Positions 29,446 through 40,932 of a DNA stretch of 64,000 bases are shown one piece after another. Numbering within the stretch: position 1 is the stretch's first letter; the number at the start of each line of letters is the position of its first letter. The notes beneath the pieces are model-generated. The model was not told the origin of the DNA and did not search any database. It saw only the letters and a program-made list of their open reading frames with translations. The stretch spans positions 7,564,001 through 7,628,000 of the forward strand of contig CAVNZM010000006.1 in the NCBI GenBank assembly GCA_963693365.1, in the 5' to 3' direction. Origin of the DNA: Amoebidium appalachense. Lineage: Eukaryota > Ichthyosporea. The translations under genes were made by a program, and so were the position numbers.

Positions 29446-31013
29446 TGCTCGTCCGCGCACGCGCACGCGTGAACATGTACGCACGTGCGAATGTGTGTGT
29501 GTGTGCTTGTGTGCGTGTGTGTGTCGGGCTGTGCTGGTGTGTGCTTTGTACGTGTATGTCTGTAGGCTTGTGTGTGACTGTGAGCGAGGCCGCCCATGTG
29601 CACATACGCGTACAACCTCGATACCGGTGCAATGTGCACATGCAAATGTGTCCATACACATATGATTGTGTGTGTGTCATTGATAAAACTTTGATTCTTC
29701 GCACGTTCGTATGTCTCCTCGTCCGTGTGTGTATGTGTATGCATGTTCGTGTGCGCATGCGCGTGCACGCATGCGCTTGCGTACATGCACGTGTGTGAGT
29801 TCATGCTTGCACATAGCACGTGTTTAAGTGCATGTGTGTACACATGCACCATCGTGTGTGAGCGCTTGTGTGCAAGTGCACGGGGCCTACTCGATGCATG
29901 CACGTTCACGTATGAATGCATGTGTCTACATGCACGTGTGTATGTGTGCACCTGCACGGGTGTGAGTGCATGTATGAAAGTTTGCACGTTCATGCATGCA
30001 CGTGCACAGTACCCTACCTGGAGCACCAGCCCATCATGGGGTTCTCCCACCGCTCCCTGGCCTCAAAGTCGAGCCTCCACATCCTGTTGCCCCCCACACC
30101 GTCAACACCAGAAAAATGGCCTCAAGCCACCACACGCACTCAACCACATCATGCACACACATTTCTTAACATGCACACAAGCACACACGGCCTGCCTGCA
30201 CCCACATGCACACGTACACACGCACGCACGCACGCACACCGGCCTGCTCGCACCCACACGCACACGCACATTCAAGCCCCTGCACACAACTGTAGAATCA
30301 CCATGTCCCCACAGCTACTCAATATATGTGATTCTAAAGCCATTACGAGCCATGCTGATCTCCCCGTCCCCCAGACACACACCCCCAAAACACACACACA
30401 CGTGCGCGAAACACACACGTGCGTGCGACACACACCCCCAAAACACACACGGCGCGCACATGTGTGCGTGCGTGCGTGTGTGTGCATGTGTACGTGTGTG
30501 TGTGTAAGTGTGTGTGTGTGTGTGTGTGTGCGTGTGTGTGTGCGCACGCGTGTATGTATATGTGTGTGTACAGGCACTCACAACCATCTCACGTACTGAT
30601 GCAGATGCTTACAAACCCTCTCTATCTCTCTCTCTCTCACTCTCTCTCTCCCCCCCCCCCCCCCCCCCCTCCATCCCCTCCCCCCTCCCCCCCCCCCGCA
30701 CACACACACACACAAAAAACCCCCACCACCACAAACACACCTCAGCTTCATATTCCCCACAGCATTCTTTCCAGCCTTTAGCTAAACAGCAGGTTCGTTT
30801 ACACAAACCGAAAAACGGCTCATTCCTTCCACCCACAAACACACAAGCTCCTCCCGACAGTAACATGTGCCACAACCACACACCCTTTCTAACGTGCCCT
30901 TGTTATGTAGTTATCAACCCGAAGGGAGGATGGCATTAAGGTGGATGGCACATGTGCTGGTGTGCGTGTCGGAAAGTGTCTGTGTCTGTGTGTCTGTCTG
31001 TCTGTCTGTCTGT

Positions 31014-31072
<59 letters not shown>

Positions 31073-31219
31073 GATAGAGAGAGAGGGAGAGAGAGAGGGG
31101 GAGGGGGGAGGGGGGGGTTTTGAATGCGTCAAAAAGTACGAAGTACACAAGAACAAACGGATAACACGATGCAGAATGCAAGCCATACATAAAGAGTATG
31201 CATAATAAGCAGAGCCCAT

Positions 31220-31251
<32 letters not shown>

Positions 31252-31408
31252 GAGAGAGAGAGAGAGAGAGAGGGCAAACCTAAAAGCAAGGAACAAGAGG
31301 GAAAACACGCACTTTGTGCTGAAGATACCCTGCTGCATTGCCGTGCGTGCGGGCTTGTAGACCTGTGCCACCCGGCCGTGGTACTCGGCTGGCAGCCCGT
31401 TGGTGACC
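26712..31408 (-). CDS. NDUFS4: Mitochondrial complex I subunit NDUFS4 (5' exon missing)
   Basis: Four minus-strand exons join in phase: 31408-31313, 30083-30018, 28625-28552 and 26818-26712 (TAA at 26714-26712). The protein reads from [20 protein letters not shown] through [37 protein letters not shown] and [17 protein letters not shown] to the terminus [17 protein letters not shown]. That is the full conserved core of the 18-kDa accessory subunit of NADH:ubiquinone oxidoreductase, including the ERWENP(L/M)MGW and NFSWxKRTRV signatures. It acts on the matrix arm of complex I. The first exon opens in phase 2, so one or more upstream exons with the mitochondrial presequence are needed; I could not identify them between 31409 and 33000. 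Introns are long and repeat-filled, and one contains a 394-bp tandem duplication. Confidence 0.93.
27029..27780. repeat. About 394-bp direct tandem duplication in NDUFS4 intron
   Basis: Two nearly identical units start with TGCATCCGCGTGTCCGTGCG at 27031 and 27425. Each runs through a poly-G tract, an A-run, the segment CACCACTTGGACACACCATT and CAACGGCGTTTGCACTTG into poly-C. They differ mainly in homopolymer lengths, so the duplication is recent or maintained by conversion. Confidence 0.92.
28150..28245 (-). repeat. Intronic repeat family copy (NDUFS4 intron)
   Basis: Minus strand reads TTTGAGGATGGGCTCTGCTG, then TGTGTACTTCATCTATGG. Same orientation as NDUFS4. Confidence 0.65.
28285..28425 (-). 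repeat. Intronic repeat family copy (NDUFS4 intron)
   Basis: Minus strand reads CCTGAGGATGGGCTCTGCTT, CACCGTGTTGCTCC and GTGCTTCGTACCGTATACCG, then poly-C. Same orientation as NDUFS4. Confidence 0.75.
28657..28715. repeat. (GT)n microsatellite
   Basis: GT array next to the NDUFS4 exon at 28625-28552; on the sense strand (CA)n leads into the CGCAG acceptor. Degenerate GT sequence continues to about 28980. Confidence 0.9.
31117..31222 (-). repeat. Intronic repeat family copy (NDUFS4 intron)
   Basis: Minus strand reads ATGGGCTCTGCTTATTATGC, CTGCATCGTGTTATCCG and CTTGTGTACTTCGTAC, ending GCATTCAAAACCC and poly-C. Nearly identical to the 32150-32265 copy. Same orientation as NDUFS4. Confidence 0.85.
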
Positions 31409-31746
31409 CTGCACACCCATTACGTGTCAGCCAAAACGAACAAGTACATGAGCATGGTGCAAGAGGGAGAGAGGGTGTGTGTGTGTATGTGTGTGTGTTG
31501 GGGGGGGGGGGGGGGGGGGAGGGGGAGGGGGGGGGGGGGGGGTGAGTGTGAGTGTGAGTGTGAGTGAGAGAGTGAGTGAGTGTACGTGTATGTATGTGTG
31601 TGTGTGTGCGTGTGTGTGCATGTGAAGGTGTGTATATAAGCACGTGCAGACATGTAACACACACACACACACACACACACGGCAAAAGCGAGTAAGAGAG
31701 AAATGTGATGTGTGTGTGTGTGTACGCCCGCAAACACGGTGCACGA

Positions 31747-31805
<59 letters not shown>

Positions 31806-32149
31806 TACGTGTGTGTACATGTAAATGTGTGTGTGCGCGCCCGCGTGCGTAAGTGTGTGTGTGTGTGCGTGTGTGCGTGCGCGCGCATGCGCGCGGTTGC
31901 GCACGTGTGTGTGCGTGCGTGCGTGCGTGCGGACCTGCAACACAACCAAACATACGCACAGAGATAGAAAGTGTTTATGGGTATGGTTGCTTATGATGTG
32001 TGTGATCACTCAATAAAACACTGCACGAAATAAGGGGTGGGAAGGGGGAGAGGAAGAGAGGGAGAGGGAGAGGGAGAGGAAGAGGGAGAGGAAGATAGAA
32101 ATAGGCAGACAGATCGACAGGCAGACAGAGAGAGATATGGGACAGGGGG

Positions 32150-32265
32150 AGGGGGTTTGTATGTGTCATAAAGAACGAAGTACACAAGAACAACGGATAA
32201 CACGATGCAGAGTGCAAACCATACATAAAGAGTATGCATGAAAAGCAGAGCCCATCCTCAGGGGG
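32150..32265 (-). repeat. Intronic repeat family copy upstream of NDUFS4 exon
   Basis: Minus strand reads CCTGAGGATGGGCTCTGCTT, CTGCATCGTGTTATCCG and TTGTGTACTTCGTTC. Presumably in the first intron of NDUFS4. Close sister of the 31117 copy. Confidence 0.85.
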
Positions 32266-32683
32266 GGGCCACGTCATCCACGGGTGAGAAAGAGGGGGAG
32301 GAGGGGGGGAGAGGGGAGCAAAGAAGGAGAGAAAAGATAGCGAGAGAACAAGAAAGAGAGAGAGAATGTGTGTGTGTGTGTCTGTGTGTGTGTGTGTGTC
32401 TGTGTGTATGTGTGTGTGTGTGGGAATGAGTGTGCATGCGTGAGTGAGTATGTGTATGTAAGTGAGAGAAAAGGTAAATAACTGCCAACATCCATGGTAA
32501 TGAGCTGGGGAATTCTCTGTTGTCTTCATGCCCGAAACAACATATGTAGATTTGACTCTCTAAACCAAACCATAGCATACGAACGAGTCACTCAAAACCC
32601 TGTGAGAAAAGACATCTTCCTCTGTCCCCTTGAATAAAAGAACATCAAATTTACGTCGCACCTAAGCCTTGGACTTCAAAAAC

Positions 32684-33121
32684 ATGAAACCAAGCAAAAG
32701 GAACTATAAAGGCCCTCGAGCCTTCGACAGGGTCGAACAGAAGAGAGATAATCCAAGAATCGCCTCACCACACCAGCACACGCACAACAACGATCGCTTC
32801 CTCATTGTAGCTCCCAACACGTTTTTCCTACACTTTCTGGACGTCAAATCAAGCAGGATTTACTCACGCAAGATCGACGGCAGGGCCCCAGTTCTGGACA
32901 GCAGCGGAAGTATCAGCCGCAGCCTCAGGAACCTTTGCGTCTGTGGCCAGCCCACACACCCGAACCCCGGCAGTGGCCCAGAGCCGCTGCGCTGCCGGCC
33001 GTGTCTGAGCTACAAGCGACAGCATCTTGTCCTGGGGAACAGAGTGATTAGAAACTTAAAACGGTCTCAAGTTCTCCTAGCATCTGTTGGTGAGTTGCTT
33101 GATGAAAGGGACTTCATTTAA
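32684..33121 (+). CDS. Uninterrupted ORF of unknown function, possible zinc-binding segment
   Basis: Opens at ATG 32684 (MKPSKRNYKGPRAFDRVEQK) and ends at TAA 33119-33121, about 145 residues. It is basic and of ordinary composition, with no simple repeats, which is rare here for a non-exonic ORF. A Cys cluster LCVCGQPTHPNPG ... RCRPC sits near residues 85-115 and could bind zinc. I do not recognise the family. It is transcribed away from NDUFS4 and could share its upstream region. It may also be an intronless gene copy or a mobile-element remnant. Confidence 0.4.
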   Translation: MKPSKRNYKGPRAFDRVEQKRDNPRIASPHQHTHNNDRFLIVAPNTFFLHFLDVKSSRIYSRKIDGRAPVLDSSGSISRSLRNLCVCGQPTHPNPGSGPEPLRCRPCLSYKRQHLVLGNRVIRNLKRSQVLLASVGELLDERDFI

Positions 33122-34403
33122 ATCTGCGTAGAAGAGCTGGGCATTTCCAGGGCACTCGCAAGCGTAAACAACAACGAACGGCAGAAGATGTAGTATGCGC
33201 CAATCGAAAAGTTAAACCCGTATGAGTGACTGCTAGGTCACGGAGAGCCCTCTGTGTTTCCATACACAGTGCTTGTTACTTGTGTGCTGTTAAGTTAAAA
33301 TTATGCTGGTTTGATTAAAGTTCAGTGTTTGACGAACAAACTTCTGCCATTCTGCTAGGGGATTCGAAGCTCTGCTGAATATCCGCATTCCACTCGCAGG
33401 TGCAGCATCTTCCTCCGCGCGAGACCCTACGGTGTTCTAAACTCCCGTAAGTAAACCTTCTCCATCCCAAGCTCGTCCGTCAAATGCACTGAAAACATGA
33501 AAAGGCCATGCGCCTCCTAGGGTAGAGATTTCCTTGCAGCTTTCTTGCTCCAACGTTACCCTGTAAAAACCAAAACACCGCACCTTTGCACGCCTATATC
33601 TCTCTCTTGTGTAAGCAAAACATCTATGCTTTTTTCTCACCTTTTGCGCCTGCAACTTGCTTGGTGAGTGTTCGACGGACGACTGGCTTGAAACTGGCGG
33701 CCGGTGAGGTAGTCTCTCACTTGGGCCCTTCACTCAGCAAAAATGGACAATTGATGGAGTTACATTTTAAGACTATTTTTACAGCTAATACTTGCGCAAG
33801 ATATTGGAGACTGATTGGCTTGCTGCGCATCGCCGGATATACATGTCGAGACACAATTCACCGATCTCAGATCTAATTGGCCAAAAAGTGGGGCCTAAAA
33901 TCGGGGCCAAATACTAATCTACAGCCTCTCAAAGCCAATTTATTTTCGATTTCACTTAGAAACAAGGTTTTCACCCTCTAAGTTGTAGGAAATATAAAGA
34001 CGCGCAAAGTTGATATACATAGGCGGTCTGGGGTGTCCGACGTCTTCTTCAACGTCAAAATCAGCTAAAACCAGCCAAAACCGCCTACCACCTTGCCTCG
34101 AGGTCGATCGTCTATATTGAAATTATGGTTTTTGCCTGTTTTCGCTACGAAATAGGCGCCGGATACCCCATATTACTTATGCAAAAATTGCTTGTCGCTT
34201 TGTTTATTAAATTATTTATTAATGGAGCAAAACCCCTTTTCTATTCAAATTATTGATTTAAGCATTATAAGCAGGATTTGGTATATGACCGCCGATCACT
34301 CAGCCCTTCATTTCGCCCGTTCGGCTGGCTGGATCTCCCTAGAGCGAAGCAAACACATTGAGATTCTCAATTAGTAAATCTAAATTGGTCTAATGTAAGT
34401 CTG
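33122..34403. other. Spacer with foldback element copy 2
   Basis: Apart from the foldback element at 33885-34205 it contains unique AT-rich sequence, including several CCAAT-type motifs, and no supported gene. Confidence 0.4.
33885..34205 (-). mobile_element. Foldback (inverted-repeat) element, copy 2
   Basis: In reverse complement it matches copy 1: GCGACAAGCAATTTTTGCAT, AAGTAATATGGGGTATCCGG, and GGCTTTGAGAGGCTGTAG at the far end. The internal inverted arm around 34010 (ACATAGGCGGTCTGGGGTGT) is kept. Confidence 0.5.
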
Positions 34404-34406
34404 TTA
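34404..34406. other. Target site duplication TTA (left)
   Basis: TTA immediately outside the left inverted terminus, matched by TTA at 37532-37534. Confidence 0.85.
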
Positions 34407-35034
34407 GGGCCTGTTTGGCAACCCGGGTTTAGGGTCCTAAATCCGGATTACGGGCGATTTTGGGTTTAGCGCTAAATCCAAATCTCAAAATCCAGCCGCT
34501 GCCAAACAGACGGCCAGATCCGGTCACGTAAATCTGGGTTTCAAACCCCTCGGACATGGCCGTAATCTGGATTCCACTAATCGTGGATTAGCGCGAAATC
34601 CTTTCAGGTCCTGAATGTCCGACCCAATGAATGTTCATTTTATGGAACTATATATGGTGTCCTTTTGCACCAATCGTCGATAGTTTGAAGTGGCCAAAAA
34701 AGGATTGTTGAAAGGGCGCCAATTTCTTTCTTTTTTTTGTTATGGTGTGGGCGGGGGGATAGTGCAAGAAACATCTTTTACGTGTAGAAGTGAGTATGAT
34801 GTAGTGATCACCGTTTGAAATCATTGTTTTAGTGTTCGGCCTCGCCGCCTGGTGCAGCATTAGTAGGAATACAAAAGTACTCAGAATGACCTTTGCAACA
34901 TCATGTGCAGAAAGGTGTGTGTGTGTGCAGTTTTTTTCTTTTCTTTTACCTACTATCTTTCTTTGAGGGGGGGGGGGGGGGGACGGGGACGGGACGGACA
35001 CATGTCACTGCACGATTCAGTGCTCATTTACTAT

Positions 35035-35977
35035 TCACCAGGCACCCTGTGCCCTGCTCGTGTAGTCAACCCACATAGCTGCAGCAATTTGATCTCTTCT
35101 GGCATCTGCCTCTGCCTCGTCTTCTTGTTGGTTTTGGTTGCCCCTGCCTAACACAGAGTTAAAAAACATCAAGGCCTTTACATCAAGCATACAGTCTTAT
35201 AAATCATCCCCCTACCCACCCCCTCCTTTCCCCTGGTTCCCCACACACACCAACAACGCTGCCGCCGCTCAGAGGCACACTCCATCCCAACTCGAGCAAT
35301 ATCAGTCACACCACAAAAACCACATCAAAAAAACGTGCAGACGCACACTCCAACCCATCTTGACCCGTTGCCCACCACAAAACCAGAGAACAAAATAAAA
35401 ACAAAAATAACTGAAAAACTGGTAGAGGAAGAGAAACAAAACCAAATGCAACCAAAGACTTAACCACGTGTAGGCAAGTTGTGCTGCTCTTCGTCTGAGT
35501 AGTGGCCATGCTCCTCCGCGTTGTGCTTTTTTATAAAGTTCATAAGTAGAAAACACACAAGAATGATCTTCGAGAGCATCTTAGGACAGTAGTTGGTGGC
35601 TTTCTGGAGTATCTGAAAGCGGTTTTTCAGCATACCATAGAACCGCTCAATGACCACCCGCGCCTTGGCATGCCTCAGGTTGAATAACTCCTTCGCATTC
35701 TGAGGACTAGAACACGACACATGAATAGACAACACCAGACACTTCAACATCAATATGACAGTGTGTGTGTGCGCGTGGCTGTTTGTGTGTGTGCATGTTC
35801 GTTTAGTGTGTGCACGCGGGCATGACCCGTGCGGGCACACGCGGACGCATGTGTGTGTGCGTATTTGTACACGTGAGTCTGTGTAGGTGTTTGTGCATGC
35901 GCGCACGACCTTCAGGTTGGATGTGTAAACTATCTATCTCTCTTTTTCTCTCCCTATCCACTCTCTCTGTGCATGTG

Positions 35978-36057
<80 letters not shown>

Positions 36058-36157
36058 TGTGTGTGTGCAGATCAAAAGGAAACAGGAAAAGCACACTTTT
36101 TTACAGATGTAGGGAGGGAGTGATGGGTCGAGGGGCCTTCTTTTTTGGGGGGAGGGG

Positions 36158-36196
<39 letters not shown>

Positions 36197-37221
36197 CTAA
36201 ATACGCCATTGCTCCCGTCCCGTACTCCTTCAGATGATAGCGGACTCCTCTGTAGGGTGCCAAAATTTCGTTTGTGTTCGGGTAGCCCTGGTCACCCAGG
36301 TAAACTTTCCCCGTCGGCACACGTAAATTTTGTGGAGGGGGCTGCTCGAGGGCACAGTTCAACACTGTGCTGTCTGCACCACATCCCTCCCCACCGGGCA
36401 AACAATATGTGGAATATGCTTCCCAGTCGCATGCACCCAATACATTTTGTGCTGTGAAACCTTTCCTGCACCGATACCGATCAGCAGCCTCCGGTTTGAC
36501 CTTGCACGGAACAAGAGTGCCATCAACTGCCCCGAGAACAATACGGAAGTAAGGCCAAAACTCAGGGTTTTCACGCACCCAACTAGGCACCATATATGAC
36601 TCATCGGGTTGAATCATGTATTCTTCCCCGAGAGCAGCAAGCGTGGCATCGATGCCTTCTCGAAAACGCCTGCAGCACACAATGATGTCTGATTATTTTC
36701 CACATTCCTACATATAAGCTTCATTGAAAACAACAGCAAAACCTTGAGACAGTGCACGCGCACGTGCACCCTGGACAGTGGAACACAACCCATTCGGAGC
36801 ATTGTTGTTTAACAAGCACAGACAAATGCTGCAAACACACAGCCAATAACATAATTCAACAGGGCAGGAGTCATAGCACTACATACCGGCTCACGGTCTC
36901 GGTGCTGTGTTGGAAACGTTCGGCAACGTTCCTGACTGCAACACCCTGCCCAAGGGTATACAGCATCATGCAGGTAACTTCCTGAGCGTCCATGTTATCA
37001 CTCTCTTCAATGAATGGAGCCAACTTCTCAATTAACTCCCTTGCAACATATGGACTCACGCGTAGGACATCGTTCACCCTTGTCTCGTGAGCTGTGCCAA
37101 GCAGTTCTTGCACATACTCTCTACCACTGAGCGGGGAAGTACGACAGGGCTCTTTGAGCTCTGGGCTATAGGTCAAGGCTGCAATCGCAGCCAAAACGGC
37201 TATGTTCCGGGCTGCATACAT
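35035..37221 (-). CDS. PIF/Harbinger transposase (DDE_Tnp_4 family), intact
   Basis: Four exons join in phase: 37221-36887, 36669-36205, 35706-35465 and 35147-35035 (TGA), giving 384 residues without a stop. The N-terminal part includes a helix-turn-helix-like segment (QGVAVRNVAERFQHSTETVS). The catalytic core has LGAVDGTLVP (Asp161), ADSTVL (Asp211), YLGDQGYP (Asp238) and AKELFNLRHAKARVVIERFY (Glu287), the expected acidic residues. The C-terminus RRDQIAAAMWVDYTSRAQGAW resembles tails seen in related nucleases. ATG 37221 was chosen because it follows CTCACC and leads directly into the fold. It would excise and insert the element at TTA sites. Intron 2 (36204-35707) contains poly-C and (CA)n on the sense strand, as in host genes. 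Confidence 0.9.
35981..36068. repeat. (GT)n in transposase intron 2
   Basis: GT array, with a poly-G run at 36157-36196 in the same intron; both read CA and poly-C on the transposase sense strand. Confidence 0.9.
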
Positions 37222-37531
37222 GGTGAGTGTCTCAAATAAAACCGTATACAACTCAGCACTTTCGTGGTTTATTACTGCTTATCACTATGGTGTATATGTG
37301 TAGCGGGTCTGCAATTGCAAGTCACCGACCGGTGATGAACAGCGTGACAGCTGCAGAGCAAATCTAACCCTAAATCGTACGTGGGCTGTTTGGCATCCAT
37401 GGGTTATCTACCCGGCTTAACCCAGGTTTCGGCTGAGATCCGGATTCTGCAGCATAATCTGGATCTCGATTTTGATATCCAGATATCCCCCGAAATCCAG
37501 ATTACACTAACCCGCGTTGCCAAACAGGCCC

Positions 37532-37534
37532 TTA
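37532..37534. other. Target site duplication TTA (right)
   Basis: TTA immediately outside the right inverted terminus, matching 34404-34406. Confidence 0.85.
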
Positions 37535-38946
37535 GACTTCAGATTGGAATTCCCTTTGATCGAGTAGCAAAACCCATTTTTCTAAACGATGCTCATGGTC
37601 AGTGCCCGAAAGATCGTTATAACAGCGCGGTCGAATACAGCACGCGCGCGCCAGCTCTTTTTTGGCCAATATCGCCAAGATTTCACGACGTATTTGGAAG
37701 CGGGGCCCCCCGGGCCCCGTGTATACGCGCGTTGCCAGTAGGGCCCGAACATGGTGCTGACGCTGCTGGCAGTTCCATTTGTTTATAATATGCTTATCAT
37801 AATGACTAGTTTTCTATTTCCTGTAAAGAAATCAAAGTAAAGAAAAAAGGTAAGACTATTGCCAATGATGTAATCGTGTGTAAGCGGGGCCCCGCGTTAC
37901 CCAATTGAATCTCGTAATAATTATGTACGGCGTCACGGCAGTAGGTCACGTAATCGATATCATACGATTTTGCGTTTTGCGATTTGCAATTCATCAGGCT
38001 CCAGTTATCATACATCGGAAGCATGATCGATGCCCTACTTTTTATTACAACAAAAGGCCCGGTATTAAGCGCCAAATGTAGGAGTTTAGGGCATCCACGA
38101 GAGAGCGTTTTGGAACACTGCTTATTTTGTAGATAAATGCGGGGCGATAAGGGATTGCAGCAGCTTTCAATGCATGTACAGTAGTGAAAGTGCGATCAAA
38201 ACATATATCGAGGTGATCTCCCCTCTATGAGATCGCTGGGGCGATTATTATCATCTACATATTATCATGAGAATCTGGGGCAGGCCTCGTTTCTATTGGC
38301 TCATGCGTGGACTATTTATGTTGCCACACTCCGATTGGGTGCAGCATAACTCCTGCAACAGGGGGTTCAAATGTTTTGATACGTTTTTTTCAATTGAAGA
38401 TATTTATTGCATTGGTAAGTTTGCGACATTGACAAATTTGCCTCGTATGCTGTTGAGCAAGGGGGAGACATGCCAGTATTCACTTTCACGTTTTTCCGCA
38501 TACAAAACGAAAACGGCTCGCACGGCTCAGCTTGCGTCAGAGTAAGGGCACGAGTTTTGGTACAGTTGTGTCCACTTCTAACTCCTTGCGTCTTGTAAGG
38601 TGAGTTTTCTTGAACTCGAGGTGAGCGTTCTTTCGCTTGCCTATATCATCGTATGGCATCTTTTCTGCTGAGGCAACATGTTTTTCCCCTACCTGTTCCA
38701 TATTTAGCAAGCTCTCTAAACCCCCCAATATAGAGTGTACTGATAGTCCTACATCAGATACCCATACTTGTGCCATCCCCCCTGTCGGCACCCCCCTCCC
38801 GTGACTCCCCCTGGCTCTCCAACAGTTATAAATAGACACATAAACACTCTCTCAGCAACATTGCTGCGTGGTTTAAACGTTCTTCTCCATGTACATTTTT
38901 CCTCCCACCCCTCTCACCTTCCCTTCCGCTCGATCAGCTCACCACC
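37535..38946. other. Spacer between Harbinger element and hydrolase gene
   Basis: No supported gene. One plus-strand frame (38267-38545) is open but has no recognisable motif. The last few hundred bases should contain the promoter and leader of the hydrolase; CCAAT/ATTGG motifs occur near 38296 and 38333. Confidence 0.4.
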
Positions 38947-39593
38947 ATGGCTTTCCTACTGCGCAACTACCGCTACTACACCACCAGAGAACATGAGCCC
39001 GAAGTGGACGCAGAGATTCCTCCCGGAGATGAGGCAAAGTATTTTAAGGTAACCCTCCAACCCCCTTCGCCCCACCTCCCCCCTCTCAGGCATTCACCCC
39101 TGTTCTAGCATACCTCCCTTCCGTCTCCCGGTGAATGGGGTCAATTGGGAACACGCTATACTTTGGTGTCTGGGATATTCGCGCCAGTTCCTGTTTTCTG
39201 TTTCCTCTGTGTGTGACACGGGAGAAATGCCTGTGAACGCGGTGGTCATGCCTTTACACAAGTACAGTTGGTGTTTTGGTTAGCCTGTTTACCGTTGAAG
39301 ACCTCGCCACCTTATGATCTTAGTTGTACTTTTAAAAGCCTGCCCTTTCACCCCAACCGTTCTCTTCCCCATCATCGACACTCTCACTCAGATCTCGCCT
39401 CTTGTTGCAGTGCTAACCATGCTGATCTTGGTAAAAAACATCCTAAGATGACGATATACTATCACTATGCTCAAACCCCCCCCTCATACGCGCACAAACA
39501 AACACACCAGACACGCATGCGCGCGCACACACGCGTACACACATAGAGACACGAATCACACAAACCACTACCACACGTGCACACAAACGTGAT

Positions 39594-39643
<50 letters not shown>

Positions 39644-40871
39644 AGAAAGAGAGAGAGAGAGATATACATACATACATACACACACACTAACACACACACA
39701 CACACACACATGCACACACACACACGCCTCACCTGCGCAGGGGCCTTCATCCAAGATGAACCTGTACCATCAGTCCTGGGAGCCACAGGGGCAGGCTAAA
39801 GGTACGTGTCCTGTTAAGTTAATTATCAATAAAAGGTTGTGATTGGATTTCATATTATAACCTATATGTGGTAGTTCTAGATCATGGTCCTCCCATGTAC
39901 TTTTTCTTCCCCCTGTCCCCCCTCCCCCCCCCCTGCCTCGGCACCCCCCTTCCCCCCCTGCCTCCCTCCGTGGGAGGTTGGGCAAGCAACGAGTAAACTT
40001 TTTCACTCCCGGAGGCCTTACGTAGTGATCCCTTTTATGAGTTTGTCTATATTTGCTTTTTGCTTACCACTGCAGCCTTAACCTCCCACATTTTCCACTT
40101 CTCCTACTTTCTAGTTGCACGAGTAACCCTGATCATCCCTGCTTCTCTGTTGAAAACGGATGACCCACCCTCGCGTGAATGAAACAGTAACTCATTCGGG
40201 TTTTTGCTCGCTAGTTGGGGAAAATGGCTGAAATTAGTGTGCCGTGTATTATTCGGAACCCTCTCGTGTGCACAGGTTTTGTTGCAAACTCTTATCGGTG
40301 TGTCCTTTGTGCATAACATTACGTTAACCAATGTATGTTGTACTTACTGCTATGTATTGCATGATACCCCCCTCCCCCCTCCCCCCCTCCTCCCCCCCCC
40401 CCCCCCCCACCCACCCACCCACACCCCCAACCCCATCCACACACACACACACACCCTCCACACCACAATGACCACTTCCACATACACCTACCGCCAGTCA
40501 CTGACATTTACTGGCACCTATTCATATGTGCGAACACACATGACAAAAACACACACACACACAGATGTGTGAAGACACACCACACCTACACACAGGCATA
40601 ACACCAGGATATACCTGCAGATATACATGTACACACCCTCCCCCCTCCCCCCCCCCCCCCCCCCCCCCTCCCTTCCCGTCACTACCACCAGTAACTTGCA
40701 CACAGACACACACACGCACACACATACACACACACACACACAGGTGTTGTGTTTGTGTTCCATGGGTACTGCGAGCACTCGTCTGCCCCCAACTATGTGG
40801 ATGGGATAGTGCCCCAGCTGACTGGGCTGGGCCTCCGCGTGTTTGCAATGGATTCTCAGGGCCACGGTCGC

Positions 40872-40932
<61 letters not shown>

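Larger units (their letters stand above)
34407..37531 (-). mobile_element. Apparently complete PIF/Harbinger DNA transposon, 3125 bp
   Basis: Termini GGGCCTGTTTGGCAAC at 34407 and its complement GTTGCCAAACAGGCCC ending at 37531 form inverted repeats of about 22 bases with one mismatch. TTA precedes (34404-34406) and follows (37532-37534) the element, the target duplication expected of PIF/Harbinger. It contains one transposase gene on the minus strand. Both ends hold extra inverted copies of the terminal motif (near 34492-34508 and 37383-37395) and repeated AATCTGGAT/ATCCGGAT words, possibly transposase binding sites. No second Myb/SANT gene, common in this superfamily, was found in the remaining 600 bases on the left or 300 on the right. 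Confidence 0.92.

Noticed and set aside
35460-35906. Stop at 35460 as the transposase end
   Set aside because: A GTTAAG donor lies just before it, and a downstream exon (35147-35035) joins in phase to give a better C-terminus.
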